From Pelagomonas calceolata (Eukaryota; Sar; Pelagophyceae; Pelagomonadales; Pelagomonadaceae), in NCBI GenBank assembly GCA_918797485.1, contig CAKKNE010000006.1:2480001-2544000 (forward strand): a stretch of DNA of 64,000 nucleotides, read 5' to 3'. This document shows, one piece after another, positions 25,543 to 34,617 of this stretch. Position numbers and translations under genes: made by a program. Below the pieces are notes generated by a model. It was not told the DNA's origin, made no database searches, and saw only the letters and a program-made list of their open reading frames with translations. Numbering within the stretch: position 1 is the stretch's first letter; each line of letters starts with the position of its first letter.

Positions 25543-27375
25543 CTATACAAATTCCCCCCCGCGCTCCACCATCTCCAAGTTTCGTTTCCGAATGGTAGTT
25601 GTCGGGGACTCGGGCGGCTCGTCCTCCTTGTAGTCGTCATCATCAAGAAGGTTTTCTTGCAACGAGGACTGCCGCCGGACGTCCGACGAGCTCACGCGCG
25701 CGTAGGCGCCGCCCGGGTCGCCGCCCGGCTTGTGCAGCATCCGCCGCGCGCAGGCGAGCGCCGCGGCCCCGCAGAAGACGAGCATGACCGCGACAGCCAA
25801 AGGTGCGTCGAGGCTGATCGGCGGCCGCGCGTGGACGAAGATCAAGAGGGATGCTGGCGCGAGGCACAGGCAGTCCATGCGGACCTTTGGCGCGAGCATC
25901 TCCGCGACGGCCGCGAGCACCGCGACCGCGACCACGGCGTAGACGCAGAACGCGAAGTCGTCCGCAGCAGTAGTAGGCGCCCGCGGTGGCAACGCTGACC
26001 GTATGGCGGCGTGCTGCGTCACCGCGGCCAGCATCAGCGTCACGTGGTAGACCAGCCGCAGGCCCGCGTTGCCTGTGTGGAAATCAATCAGTGAACGCCA
26101 TCGAGCAGACGCAGGAATTGATTTCCACACCGGGCGTTGCTCTGCGCGTAGGAAACGATCGCAAATAAAGCGATGAACGACGGCGGCAGGAGTACGAATG
26201 CGCCTAACCTCGAAGGTGGCGCGAACTTCAGTTCTAAGGACAAACGACTGGTCTGCCTGGTCGGCGGGCAGCCGGATGAAGGATAAGACAATTGCGCCTC
26301 GCAATTTCTCGCGAAGGGCGGCCGCCGAGCCGCTTCGTCGACCACAACTTTGGCGGACAGAGTCGCATCTTTTTCGTCCACAGACGCGAAAGAACTGAGT
26401 TTGGTCGCGAAGCCGCTGTACGTCTCGAGCAGACAGAGGACTTTGGACGGCGCGCCTGCCGATAGCTCCGGTGGTAGTTCCAGCGTAATGGGCAAAGTTT
26501 GGGTTTGAAACGGATACTCGGCGATGGACGGAGAAAAGTAAAATTCCGACTGCACCCGGAGGTGGTCAAATCTATCATCCTGGACTATGGGATTTTTTGA
26601 AGGGTTTTTACCGATGTTCACAAACTGGAGCTCGGGTAAATCTTCGTTCTTGAAGAAGAGCCACTTGTCTGTTGCATCGACGTCGCACGCTCGGCCGCGG
26701 TCGGTCGGTCGCGTCGCTTCCTTGAGGGCGCTGTCGAGCTCGAGGAAGGGCCGGTAGTACTTGAGGACGTAGACGTCGACATCTCCATACCACGTCGACG
26801 ACTGCAGGTCTATTGAGGCGACATCGGAGACAAATATACCTAGGCCGTAGACCTCGACTTGGTCTACGGTGGTGGTCGTGTTCGCCGTGGTCGCCTGTGT
26901 GGAAATCAAATTTTACGGCGCGTTCGACGCGACACCTGCTCGATGGCGTGGTGCACCCGACTCACTGCTTGATTTACGCACAGGTGGTCGCCTCGTCGTC
27001 GACCTCCGGCTCCGTCACCGTCTGCACGGTCCAGCGCACGGGTTCCGATAGTGCAGTACCGTTTACGGCACAAAACACGCCTTGCGCCAGGGCGATGTCG
27101 TACCGCGCGTCGAACTGCTTGAGCTCATTTGGTAACTTCACTACACCCCTCTTCGCATCGGCCTCTGGCGCGCCGTCGCTGCAACTACGGTCCTTGCCGT
27201 TCTGGTAGACGCAGATAGCAGCTGACGGCTGGTCCTCACAAGCGCTGACGGCTTCGTCGAAGTCGACAAAAACAGAATCGGTGCCCACTTCCACGAGGTC
27301 GTGGTTGCGGCCGGGGCCGTAGTCGAGGACTTGTAATGCGCTCGCGGTTGCGAGTGCTATGGCGAGGCGTCGCAT
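25543..27375 (-). CDS. Pentameric ligand-gated ion channel (Cys-loop-like) with two introners
   Basis: Exons 27375-26992, 26894-26141 and 26072-25543 give 555 residues. A signal peptide (MRRLAIALATASALQVLD) precedes a large extracellular beta domain with the pLGIC signatures YPFQTQTLPITLELP and SFYFSP-like strands. Four membrane segments follow: GAFVLLPPSFIALFAIVSY, LRLVYHVTLMLAAVTQHAAI, FCVYAVVAVAVLAAVAEML and PLAVAVMLVFCGAAALACA. The tail is acidic and cytosolic (DDDDYKEDEP). No disulfide-closed loop is obvious, as in bacterial ELIC/GLIC homologues. Both introns have GC donors supplied by target duplications and end CCACACAG. Exon joins restore the pre-insertion frame (DEATTA, QSNAGLR). The ligand and ion are unknown. 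Confidence 0.75.
26065..26140 (-). mobile_element. Introner element, copy 2 (intron 26073-26140)
   Basis: Element 26073-26132 (60 bp) has nearly perfect terminal inverted repeats (CTGTGTGGAAATCAA and its complement). The 8-bp flanks CGCGTTGC and GGCGTTGC match at 7 of 8 positions. On the minus strand the intron starts with the GC of the duplication and ends CCACACAG. The core CTGCTCGATGGCGT is shared with the copy at 26895, in opposite orientation relative to the gene. Confidence 0.85.
26887..26991 (+). mobile_element. Introner element, copy 1 (intron 26895-26991)
   Basis: Element 26895-26983 (89 bp) starts CTGTGTGGAAATCAA and ends TTGATTTACGCACAG, a 15-bp inverted repeat with two mismatches. 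Perfect 8-bp target duplications GTGGTCGC lie at 26887-26894 and 26984-26991. For the minus-strand channel gene the intron takes its GC donor from one duplication and its AG acceptor from the element end. The core CTGCTCGATGGCGT and CACCCGACTCACTG are shared with the other copies. Confidence 0.9.
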
Positions 27376-27635
27376 CGTTGGCGTACGCTTTGGCAGCCTC
27401 CGGTGCAGGGAGCTAATGTAGAGCGCAGTGCGTCGCTTCGAGGACTTGGCAACCGTTCGACACGTGCGCAAGCGTATTATTCACGGCGTGTCGTTGTTCT
27501 AACGATGCGTAACCACGAGCACGGCTCGATTTACGGCTCGGTTTGGCAAAGTTCCTACTCTAGGTAGCCCCTCTAGCCTACGGACGCCATCGCCGCGATC
27601 CTTCTACAATATCCTATATTTAAAAGCAGGACGGC

Positions 27636-28205
27636 TCACGCCCCGTCCGACACGTTCAGCGTCTCCAGCGAGAGCGCTTCCCTAATGCACCGGTCGCTGT
27701 CGTCCGGCGCGAATATTAAATTGCCCATGTCCAGCTCGACCTGGTAGGGGGCGTAGAAGCCCGGCGGGAAGCCCTCCTCGGTGTACCATAGAGCTACCAC
27801 GGTACCAGGCTCCCAGTGGTCCGCGCCGACGCAGCACTCGACGCGACTGCCCACCTCAAACCGCAACTCATCATTTGGTGGCGGCGGCCAAGGTGCATCC
27901 TCTCCAGCCATCCACGCCGTCAGCACCTCGTGTGGTGGAAACAAGTGATCTAAAATTTCCTCGGTGACGTCCTGCGCCTCGTAGGGCAAGGCGACCATCC
28001 TCGACTGGTCCTCGAACAACAGATCGATGACCGTGTCGACGGGGGCGCAGGTCGGGTCGCCGCACAAGACCTCCTTGCAGGAGATTTTCGGGGCCTTGCC
28101 CGTCTGAGGCATCCGTTTCGCGACCCAGGTCCGCACCTTCTCCAGGTGGCGCTTCGTGTGGCTCTTGCCGTCTACGATTTTGCTGGGGTCGAAGAGGTGG
28201 GGCAT
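27636..28205 (-). CDS. Conserved protein with an aquatic-protist 'GTVVALWY' domain
   Basis: 189 residues from ATG 28205 (MPHLFDPSKIVDGKSHTKRH). The N-terminal 80 residues contain a Cys-rich segment (ISCKEVLCGDPTCAPVDTVI) followed by an acidic helix. The C-terminal 70 residues hold a module (GSRVECCVGADHWEPGTVVA, GFYAPYQVELDMGNLIFAPD, DDSDRCIRE) that recurs in many proteins of stramenopile, haptophyte and dinoflagellate algae. It looks like a small SH3-like barrel; its ligand is not known to me. No signal peptide or membrane segment. Upstream, 550 bp separate it from the phosphoribulokinase 3' end. Confidence 0.75.
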   Translation of the reverse strand: MPHLFDPSKIVDGKSHTKRHLEKVRTWVAKRMPQTGKAPKISCKEVLCGDPTCAPVDTVIDLLFEDQSRMVALPYEAQDVTEEILDHLFPPHEVLTAWMAGEDAPWPPPPNDELRFEVGSRVECCVGADHWEPGTVVALWYTEEGFPPGFYAPYQVELDMGNLIFAPDDSDRCIREALSLETLNVSDGA

Positions 28206-28754
28206 CTTTGCTTTCTTTCGCCTGAGGTCGTGTCAGAGTGTTAACGGCGGCTTCGTGGTCGTGAGGTTAGTGTTGAAAAACACTGTGCTTCTCGCGCTCT
28301 CGCGCTGGTTCCTTGTTGTTGCGCCCTTTCCCGGGGCTTGTGCGGCACGCAAGCCGCGGTTTGTCGCCCTGGTTGGTTAATTAAGTGCTAGGCGCACTGA
28401 GCAGGCTCGACGCCCTCAGCGGGGCTCTGGCGGCGCTTCGGCGCACGCGCCACGGGAACGTATTGTTAGAGCTGGGAAGCACCGCAGCGCTCCTCCTCCC
28501 CCGCCCGCAGGCGTCCTACCGCGGCACCGGCAAAACGTAAAAGTACTGTATGGTACCGTATACCTACCCGTATGATGGTGCGTATTTTTCTCAGGCATAG
28601 CCTGCCTTGCCCGAAGCGCGGGGCCCTTTAGTATACGGACGACGCGTGCATAAATACCTCGAGCAAACGACGCGACGCATCGACGCCATCGACGCGACGA
28701 ACGACAGAGTCAACGAAAAGACTATTTAAACGGGAGGGAGGCACAATGCGTCGT
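28206..28754. other. Intergenic region, 549 bp
   Basis: Promoter side of the gene at 28205 and 3' side of phosphoribulokinase. It contains an AT-richer stretch (TACTGTATGGTACCG near 28540) and GACGCCATCGACGCG at 28684-28698, a GATGGCG-type site. No coding frame is supported. Confidence 0.5.
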
Positions 28755-30164
28755 CTACGCCGCGACCTTGGCCGGCGCCTCAACCTCGACCTCGACGCCC
28801 GAGAGCTTCTCGTAGAACTCGCGGATCTTGAGGGACGCGAGCGTCTGGAAGAAGCCTGCGCGGAACGAGGGCGTCGCGATACGGCCGCGGTCTCTCTCGC
28901 GAGACGCGTCGACGACGTCGAGGCGGCGCGGCATCGCGTCGACGTCTTCATGAAGACCGCGTCGACTCGAAGCTCGTTTCCCACGCCGCGCCCGTGCCCG
29001 TGCCGTTGTCCGAGCCCGGCGAGTCGCCCATCTTGATCATCTGCTGCGTGAGCTCGCCGTAGAACTTCGTCGCCGTGTTCGAGAGGTGGGACTCGACGTA
29101 GATCTGTGTGGAAATCAACATGTGAGTCGCGGCGACGGCGTGCGGTCGTGGCGTCGCGGAAATGAAGGACTCTGGTAAAGCACGAGTTCCTGCAAATTGT
29201 CGAACTTGCCGTCCATCTCGAGCACGGTCACGTCGTTGCCCAGGAACTCGTCGGGGCCGTAGGCGAACTTGATGCCCGGGTAGGAGCAGGTCAGCTTCTT
29301 GCCGCACGGCGTCCACTCGATCGTCGAGCCCTCATCAAACAAGTAGGCGGGGTCGAAGTTCGCCTTGCCCTCCTTCTGGATGAACTTGACCTTGAGGACC
29401 TTGCCCTCCTTCTCGTCGGGGATCAAGTCCGTGGGCAGGACCTGAATCACGACGTCGGCGTCGCCGCGCTGCGGCGCGACGAACGCGTCGAAGTCGGGCT
29501 TGCGCGCCTCGATGGACTGCTGGATCGACTCGAGCGAGTGGCCGCGCTCGACCATGTCGCGCTGGATCTTCCAGGCGAACTTGACGTCATCGGTAATATC
29601 GAGGTAGAGCGAGAAGTCGAGCAGTTCGCGCACGCGCGGGTCCGCCATCGGGTGGAGGCCCTCCACAATCACAATTTGGGTGGGGGTGATCTCCTCGGGC
29701 GTGTCGAGCGTACCGTTCACGTGGTTGTAGATGGGCTTCTTGATGGCGTTGCCCGCCTTGAGCTCCTTGAGCTGCTCGTACATGAGGTCGAAGTTGTTCT
29801 CCGCCAGGTCCAGAGCCGTGCGGCCCGTGACCTTGCGGCCTCCTCTGTCGTTGAGGTGGTAGTCATCCAAGCAGATGACCGTCGTCGTGTCGCTCACGAG
29901 CGTGTTCGTCTCCCAGCCGCCGTTGTCGAAGCCGCCGCCGAGCGGGCCGACGTTCGTGCCGCCGAAGATACCGGTTAATCGGCGCATGAAGGTCGACTTG
30001 CCGCAGCCGGAGTCGGCCGCGACGCCGATGAGGACGACGCCGCCGTCCGCCGCCATGGTCATCTCGGACCGGGCGTTGGCGCGCACATTCGTGGATTTGA
30101 GGGCCGTGCGCGTCGGCACGAGGGCCTGGGCCGCGAGGGCGAGGGCGAGGATGATCTTCGCCAT
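28755..30164 (-). CDS. PRK: Phosphoribulokinase (Calvin cycle), plastid-targeted; two introns
   Basis: Exons 30164-29184, 29103-28998 and 28855-28755 give 395 residues. A signal peptide (MAKIILALALAAQALVPTRT) starts a bipartite plastid presequence. The enzyme begins GVVLIGVAADSGCGKSTFMR (P-loop with the regulatory Cys) and TVICLDDYHLNDRGGRK (second redox Cys). IVIVEGLHPMADPRVRELLD and KIQRDMVERGHS are also diagnostic. It phosphorylates ribulose 5-phosphate with ATP to give the Rubisco substrate. Intron 29104-29183 (GT donor) ends in the introner terminus CCACACAG; splicing gives LQELIYVESHLSNT, the universal PRK sequence. Intron 28856-28997 is best fitted with a GC donor and gives GTGFFQTLASLK. 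Confidence 0.95.
29104..29183 (-). mobile_element. Decayed introner, copy 4 (PRK intron 1)
   Basis: Minus-strand intron of 80 nt with GT donor GTGCTTTACC. Its acceptor end CATGTTGATTTCCACACAG matches the introner terminus for 15 bases. The other terminus (CAGAGTCCTTCATTTCC) is only weakly complementary and I see no target duplication, so the copy is older or rearranged. Confidence 0.65.
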
Positions 30165-30456
30165 TTTTTTCTTGCCTGCGTGTGACGCGGGTGACGAATT
30201 GCGTCGATGGCGTGCTACTGCTAGCGTCGCTCGTGACGGCGGACGCGCGACGGCTGAGGTTTGCACGAGCGGCGGCCGAGGATTGGCCCAGGCGTGCCAC
30301 GTGTCTCCCGTGCTGCTGTGGCGCGGCGACAGCGTGCGTGCGCACGGCTGTGCAGAATACGGCGGCTTTTGGGCGAGATGGGCTTTGAGAGCTGGTTGCT
30401 CGCCGTGCGGCTCGAATCAGCTGGAGATTTCTTGCAAACGCCGAAGCAGCAATTCG

Positions 30457-30639
30457 ATGAAGGCCACCAGCTACCTCAAATCTCGCGCGATGCAGGACGC
30501 GGCGACTGCTACCGTCTATCCGTACAGCGTGTCCTTTGTGCGTGGTCAGCAGAGCCTCGAGTGCGACCCCACGCAAACGCCCAAATCCACCAGCATCAGG
30601 TCTCGCATTGCTCGCGACGTCTACGTCAACGTCAGCTGA
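30457..30639 (+). CDS. Small ORF or gene fragment with strong codon bias (60 aa)
   Basis: ATG 30457 opens MKATSYLKSRAMQDAATATV and continues SLECDPTQTP, KSTSIRSRIARDVYVNVS to a stop at 30639. Third positions are largely G/C, unlike the other frames. The 3' half (SIRSRIARD) is duplicated in decayed form at 34360-34440. I recognise no family. It sits between the divergent-side 5' flank of PRK and the 3' end of the repeat protein. It could be a short peptide gene or the last exon of a lost gene. Confidence 0.35.
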   Translation: MKATSYLKSRAMQDAATATVYPYSVSFVRGQQSLECDPTQTPKSTSIRSRIARDVYVNVS

Positions 30640-30640
30640 A
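30560..30640 (+). repeat. Dispersed duplicate, copy 1
   Basis: The sequence around CAGCATCAGGTCTCGCATTG is about 75% similar to 34360-34440 in the same orientation, with shared CGACCCCACGC and TCTACGTC/CCTACGTC ends. It lies in the 3' half of the small ORF at 30457-30639. Confidence 0.55.
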
Positions 30641-30729
30641 GGGAAAAAAGCCCCGGCGCGCGGGCCGACCGTGAGCAAAGATAACATAACTAGGTTAATT
30701 GCCAGAGCACGACCCAGTGGAGGCTCTGC

Positions 30730-33705
30730 TCACCTTTCTCTCAGCCGCGGCGACCGCCGCGGCGGCGGCGCCGGCGACCGGTCCCGCTTCCGAGACGTCG
30801 CCGTCGACCGCGGCCGCTTAGCAGTAGGCTTCGCGGTCTCGCTCCCCCGGGTGCCTTTCCGGCCGCGCGGCTTCTTCGGCGGCGCGGGCGCCGGCGCGGG
30901 CGTCCCGCGCTTCCGGCTGCGCGGCTTCGCGGGCGCGGGCGCGGGCGCCGGAGCAGGCGCGGGCGTGGGCACCGGAGTAGGCGGCGCAGGCGCGGGCACG
31001 GGCGCCGGAGCCGGCGCCGGCGCCGGAGCGGGCGTCGTCGGGGCCGGCGGAAACGGGTACGGCACCGGCGCGGACGCCGGCCCCGCCGCCGCGCCATCCA
31101 ACGACACGACGCGCTCGTAGGGGCCGCGGATCTTCTCCGCGACCCGAGCCCGCGCCAGGGCCTGGGCCTCCTTCGGCGTCTCGCAGAAGTCACACGTCGA
31201 AGACGTGGCGCCGGCCGCGAACGACGCGAGCGAGCCGGCCCAGCGGCACACGACGCTGCAGCCGGTCGTCTTCACGACGTACGGCCGCCTGTGGCCGAGG
31301 GCCGTGCCCCGCACCAGCTTCTCGTCGACGTCGTCGTCCGTGGCCGTGGCCTCGAGCGGCGGCGGCACGTCGTCGCTGAAGTCCGTCAGCGGCCGCGTCG
31401 GCTCCTCGTCCTCGTCCGCCTCCTCGGGCGCGACGACCGGCGACCGCACGTGGACGACCACGTCGGCGGGCGCGTCCGGCACGGCCATATAGACGGCGTG
31501 CGCCGCGACGTCCGCGAAGCTGCCGCCCGCCGCGATCGCGAAGTGCAGGACGCGGTCGGGCCAGTGGCGCGCCGCCCAGGCGTGGAGGGCCCGCTCGAGG
31601 CGCCCGGCGATCGACTTGTGGGCCGTCGAGGCCAGGCGCGTGCCGCGGAGCGGAACAGGTCGACGATCCGTCGGCTCGAGGTCCTCGTCCTCCTCGAGAA
31701 ACAGCCGCCAGCGCCACGACGACCGGAGCGCGACGCGCTGTACCTCATCCTCCCACCAAGCGTCGCCCGCGAGGCCCACGTAGACGGGGAGCGTCGTCTG
31801 CCCGAACACGCGCCGCAGCTCCGCCTTGCACGCATCTAGCAACGTCCGGTACTCGGACTCCAGCTGCCGCGGCGACGCATGCGTCGTCGCCGCGTCCACT
31901 AACGAAGCCAACCGCCGCGCGCCCTTCGCCGTCTTGCGCAAAGTCTGGCACATCGCGCCGAAGGCGCGCTCGGCCGCCGCACCCCGCACGCCCCGCGCGA
32001 CGAGAGAATCGTACTTCTCCTTCGCCCTCATCCCTTCCGCGAGCAGTCTCTCGACCCGTCGTCTCCTACAAACAGCTTGGGTCCGACCCCTCGCAGCCGC
32101 CGCGGCCGCGCGCGCCCCCAGCAACTCCGAGTCCTCCTCGCCCAGGCCCCGCGCCTCCAACTCCCTAACTAACGCGTCGGCCGCGGCCGCGGTCGCGCGG
32201 CGTTCCCTGTAAACCCGCGTCTGCCGCGGCACGGCCTCCGCCGTCGCAATGGCCAGCGTCGCGCTCGCGGCGGCCAGCGCAGCATCGTCGCCGCCCTCAA
32301 CGGCGGCCGCGTGGCGCGCCTTGGCCACCGCGAGACGCGCGTCCGCGGCGTCTTCGCGCTTTCTACGGCCCCGCGTCGTCCGCGGCACGGCCTCCTCCTC
32401 CGCCGCGGCGAGGGCCGCGCGCGCGGCCGCCTTCTCCTCCTCGTCGTCGCCCGCCTCGGCGACGTCGCGGCGCCTCCTCGCCGCCTCGGCGCGCGCCAGG
32501 GCGTCGGCGCGCCGCCGCTGGTGGTCCGACAGCGCGTCCCGCCGCGCGTTGGCCAGCTCGCGTTGCACGGCGAGGGATCGCACGAGTCCCGCCGCTGAGT
32601 TATCGTCCCGCAGCTCCTCGAGGAGCGCCTCGAGCACCGGGATCCGCGTCGTGGCGTCGCGCCGCCGCCGCTGCTCGGGAGACAGCACGGCGTCCTCCGC
32701 CGCGGCGACGTCCTCGCGCGCCGCCTCGAGCTGGCGGCTTCGAGCAAGAGCCTCGCGCCGCCCATCGCGCGTCTCGCGATCCGGAGGCTCGGCCGCCACG
32801 AGCACATCTAACACGGCCGCCGCCGCGACCACCCTGTCTTTCCGTTTCGCCCGGCGCCGCTTCGTCGCCGCAGTCGCCATCACGGAAGGCAGTGCCGCGT
32901 GTGCCTCCTCCGCGGCGTCTCGCGCCGCCGGCAACGCCTTCGCCGCAGCTCGGCGACCAGCCCGTGCAGCCGTACAGCGACCCGAACCGGCCGCGTCGGC
33001 TTCTAATCGCGAAACCTCCGCGGCAGCACTCGCGTGCGCCGTCTTACGCCGGTGGGTCTTCGCCGCTGCCTCGCCCCTGGGCGCGGCCGCGTGGAGCGCG
33101 CGCTCCTTCGCGAACGCGGCGTCCACCGACTCCATGCCTCCGCTTCTCAACTCAGCGACGGCGGCAGCGCCTCCGCGGGCCCAGGCCTCGTCGTGAGCCT
33201 GCCTGACGACGGCGAGCCGGTCCCTCGCCTCATGCCACTTCGCGGTCCGCTCCCGGGCAGACAAGGCATACTTACGAGTATGATGTCGTGGGCCTTTTTC
33301 AATGCCGATGGGCATTTCTCTTAATAGATGGCTGTAATCGCCGGGTTGAGGAGCAGCTTTTCTGGCGGGACGCCGATCGCTCGTCAAGCCATCGCCGCGG
33401 CCGCGGCCGCGTCCCCGTCCGCCGCGTCCGCCGCGTCCGCCGCGATCACCGCGACCACCGCCGCGTCCACGCGGTGCGCGGGCGCGCGTCATGAGCAGCA
33501 CCAGCACCACAAACCAAATCCCAGCCTTTGCCGCCCAATTCAAACCCCAGCGCTTGCGCCGCAGCAATGCAGCGTTTGCAGACGATAACTGCGCAACGTC
33601 GAAAGTCTTCCGTGCAGTAACGGTTGCCGTGGCCAGCGACGCGGCCGACACAGCCTGTGGCGCGCAGGGAGGCCCAGTCGCCTCGAGACTAGAGCGTTTA
33701 TCCAT
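30730..33705 (-). CDS. Large Ala/Arg-rich protein with membrane segment, RGG box and helical repeats
   Basis: 991 residues from ATG 33705. A hydrophobic segment (AGIWFVVLVLLM, about residues 61-72) is followed at once by an RGG/RG box (about residues 78-104), a typical RNA-binding tail. At least four or five helical units of about 47 residues follow, with heads such as LSPEQRRRRDA, LSDHQRRRADAL, VPRTTRGRRKRED and VPRQTRVYRERRA. A folded region (LPVYVGLAGDAWWEDEVQRV, RLERALHAWAARHWPDRVLH) and a possible zinc site (GCSVVCRW, STCDFCET) come before an Ala-Pro repeat and a Lys/Arg tail. VYVGLAGD faintly recalls GIY-YIG nucleases, but I do not see the full motif. The in-frame extension to 33810 is rejected in favour of ATG 33705. 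Confidence 0.75.
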   Translation of the reverse strand: MDKRSSLEATGPPCAPQAVSAASLATATVTARKTFDVAQLSSANAALLRRKRWGLNWAAKAGIWFVVLVLLMTRARAPRGRGGGRGDRGGRGGRGGRGRGRGRGDGLTSDRRPARKAAPQPGDYSHLLREMPIGIEKGPRHHTRKYALSARERTAKWHEARDRLAVVRQAHDEAWARGGAAAVAELRSGGMESVDAAFAKERALHAAAPRGEAAAKTHRRKTAHASAAAEVSRLEADAAGSGRCTAARAGRRAAAKALPAARDAAEEAHAALPSVMATAATKRRRAKRKDRVVAAAAVLDVLVAAEPPDRETRDGRREALARSRQLEAAREDVAAAEDAVLSPEQRRRRDATTRIPVLEALLEELRDDNSAAGLVRSLAVQRELANARRDALSDHQRRRADALARAEAARRRRDVAEAGDDEEEKAAARAALAAAEEEAVPRTTRGRRKREDAADARLAVAKARHAAAVEGGDDAALAAASATLAIATAEAVPRQTRVYRERRATAAAADALVRELEARGLGEEDSELLGARAAAAAARGRTQAVCRRRRVERLLAEGMRAKEKYDSLVARGVRGAAAERAFGAMCQTLRKTAKGARRLASLVDAATTHASPRQLESEYRTLLDACKAELRRVFGQTTLPVYVGLAGDAWWEDEVQRVALRSSWRWRLFLEEDEDLEPTDRRPVPLRGTRLASTAHKSIAGRLERALHAWAARHWPDRVLHFAIAAGGSFADVAAHAVYMAVPDAPADVVVHVRSPVVAPEEADEDEEPTRPLTDFSDDVPPPLEATATDDDVDEKLVRGTALGHRRPYVVKTTGCSVVCRWAGSLASFAAGATSSTCDFCETPKEAQALARARVAEKIRGPYERVVSLDGAAAGPASAPVPYPFPPAPTTPAPAPAPAPAPVPAPAPPTPVPTPAPAPAPAPAPAKPRSRKRGTPAPAPAPPKKPRGRKGTRGSETAKPTAKRPRSTATSRKRDRSPAPPPRRSPRLRER

Positions 33706-34617
33706 CTTAGGAGTTATTTCGGTGAATTGATTGCGACCTGGGCGGCGGCCCGGCCGCCGCCGCGGCGTCGTAGGACGCCAGCAGCACCCCAAAACGCTGC
33801 TCTGCACCAAACAGCAACCCGCAAACGACTAAAGTTCGGGCTTGGGAGGACAAGTGAGACTCGGCATCGAGTTTTTGGGACTCCACGCGCAGCACCGCAG
33901 CGCGTTGCCTCACGTGAGTGCACGACGGAGCACTCTAAACGCCGTGGGTCGCCTGACGGGGCTGCCGGTAGCTCGTGGAGCCGCCAGGGGCAGCCCATGC
34001 CCCCGAGACATCATCGACGCCCCGCGATCGGCGAGACTTCCCGCGCGCGACAGTAAGCGACGAAGTCGAGGCCACTTGAATGTAGCTGATTACGTTGCCG
34101 CCGAGTCCCGCGCGTCGACGGCTCAGGTTCAGCGGCGTCGACGGGTTGCGGGCCGGTTCGCATAGACCGGGCTTCTCGCGGGCTAGCTGGACACGCTCCA
34201 CGGGCCTGGGCCACCGCTGGACGTGCCGTTGGCAGTCTTGCATGAGCTGGGCATCTCCGGGCTCGTCGCGTCGCTTCGCGGGCCTGCCGGTGGCGAATGT
34301 TATTGTGTGAAAATGGGGGGACGCTCCTCTAGGGGGACGCCGCATCGGTAACTTTAGATCGCCCGACCCCACGCGCGCGCCCAAAACCGCTAGCATCAGG
34401 TCTCGGATTGCTCGGGACTCTAGCTCGGGACGCCTACGTCGACGCGCTCCCTCGTAATTCAGGAAATTTTGACACACCGCGCGAGAGGCCAAATGGACGG
34501 GGAAGTTCCCCAGGGTCTTTCGAGTAGGCGTCACCGCCCGAGACAACCGAGCGGCACGAAACTGCAGGGTAAGCGTGGTCTTCACGCGCCCCGCGGACGC
34601 CCCAACTAGAGAAGAAA
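33706..34617. other. Gene-poor 0.9-kb region with a weak minus-strand frame
   Basis: Upstream region of the repeat protein and 3' flank of the DDB1-like gene. A minus-strand frame stopping at 33935 shows moderate codon bias (LMQDCQRHVQRWPRPVERVQ, GLGGNVISYIQVAST) but no clear ATG at its opening, so it may be a decayed gene. The segment 34360-34440 is a decayed duplicate of 30560-30640. No RNA gene is recognised. Confidence 0.45.
34360..34440 (+). repeat. Dispersed duplicate, copy 2 (decayed)
   Basis: Matches 30560-30640 (AGCATCAGGTCTCGGATTGC against AGCATCAGGTCTCGCATTGC). An insertion of about 10 bp breaks the shared SIRSRIARD frame, so this copy is not coding. Confidence 0.55.

Noticed and set aside
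33935-34585. Possible 216-aa minus-strand gene
   Set aside because: Starts on GTG, mixed codon bias and no recognisable domain; kept only as a weak remark in the intergenic entry.
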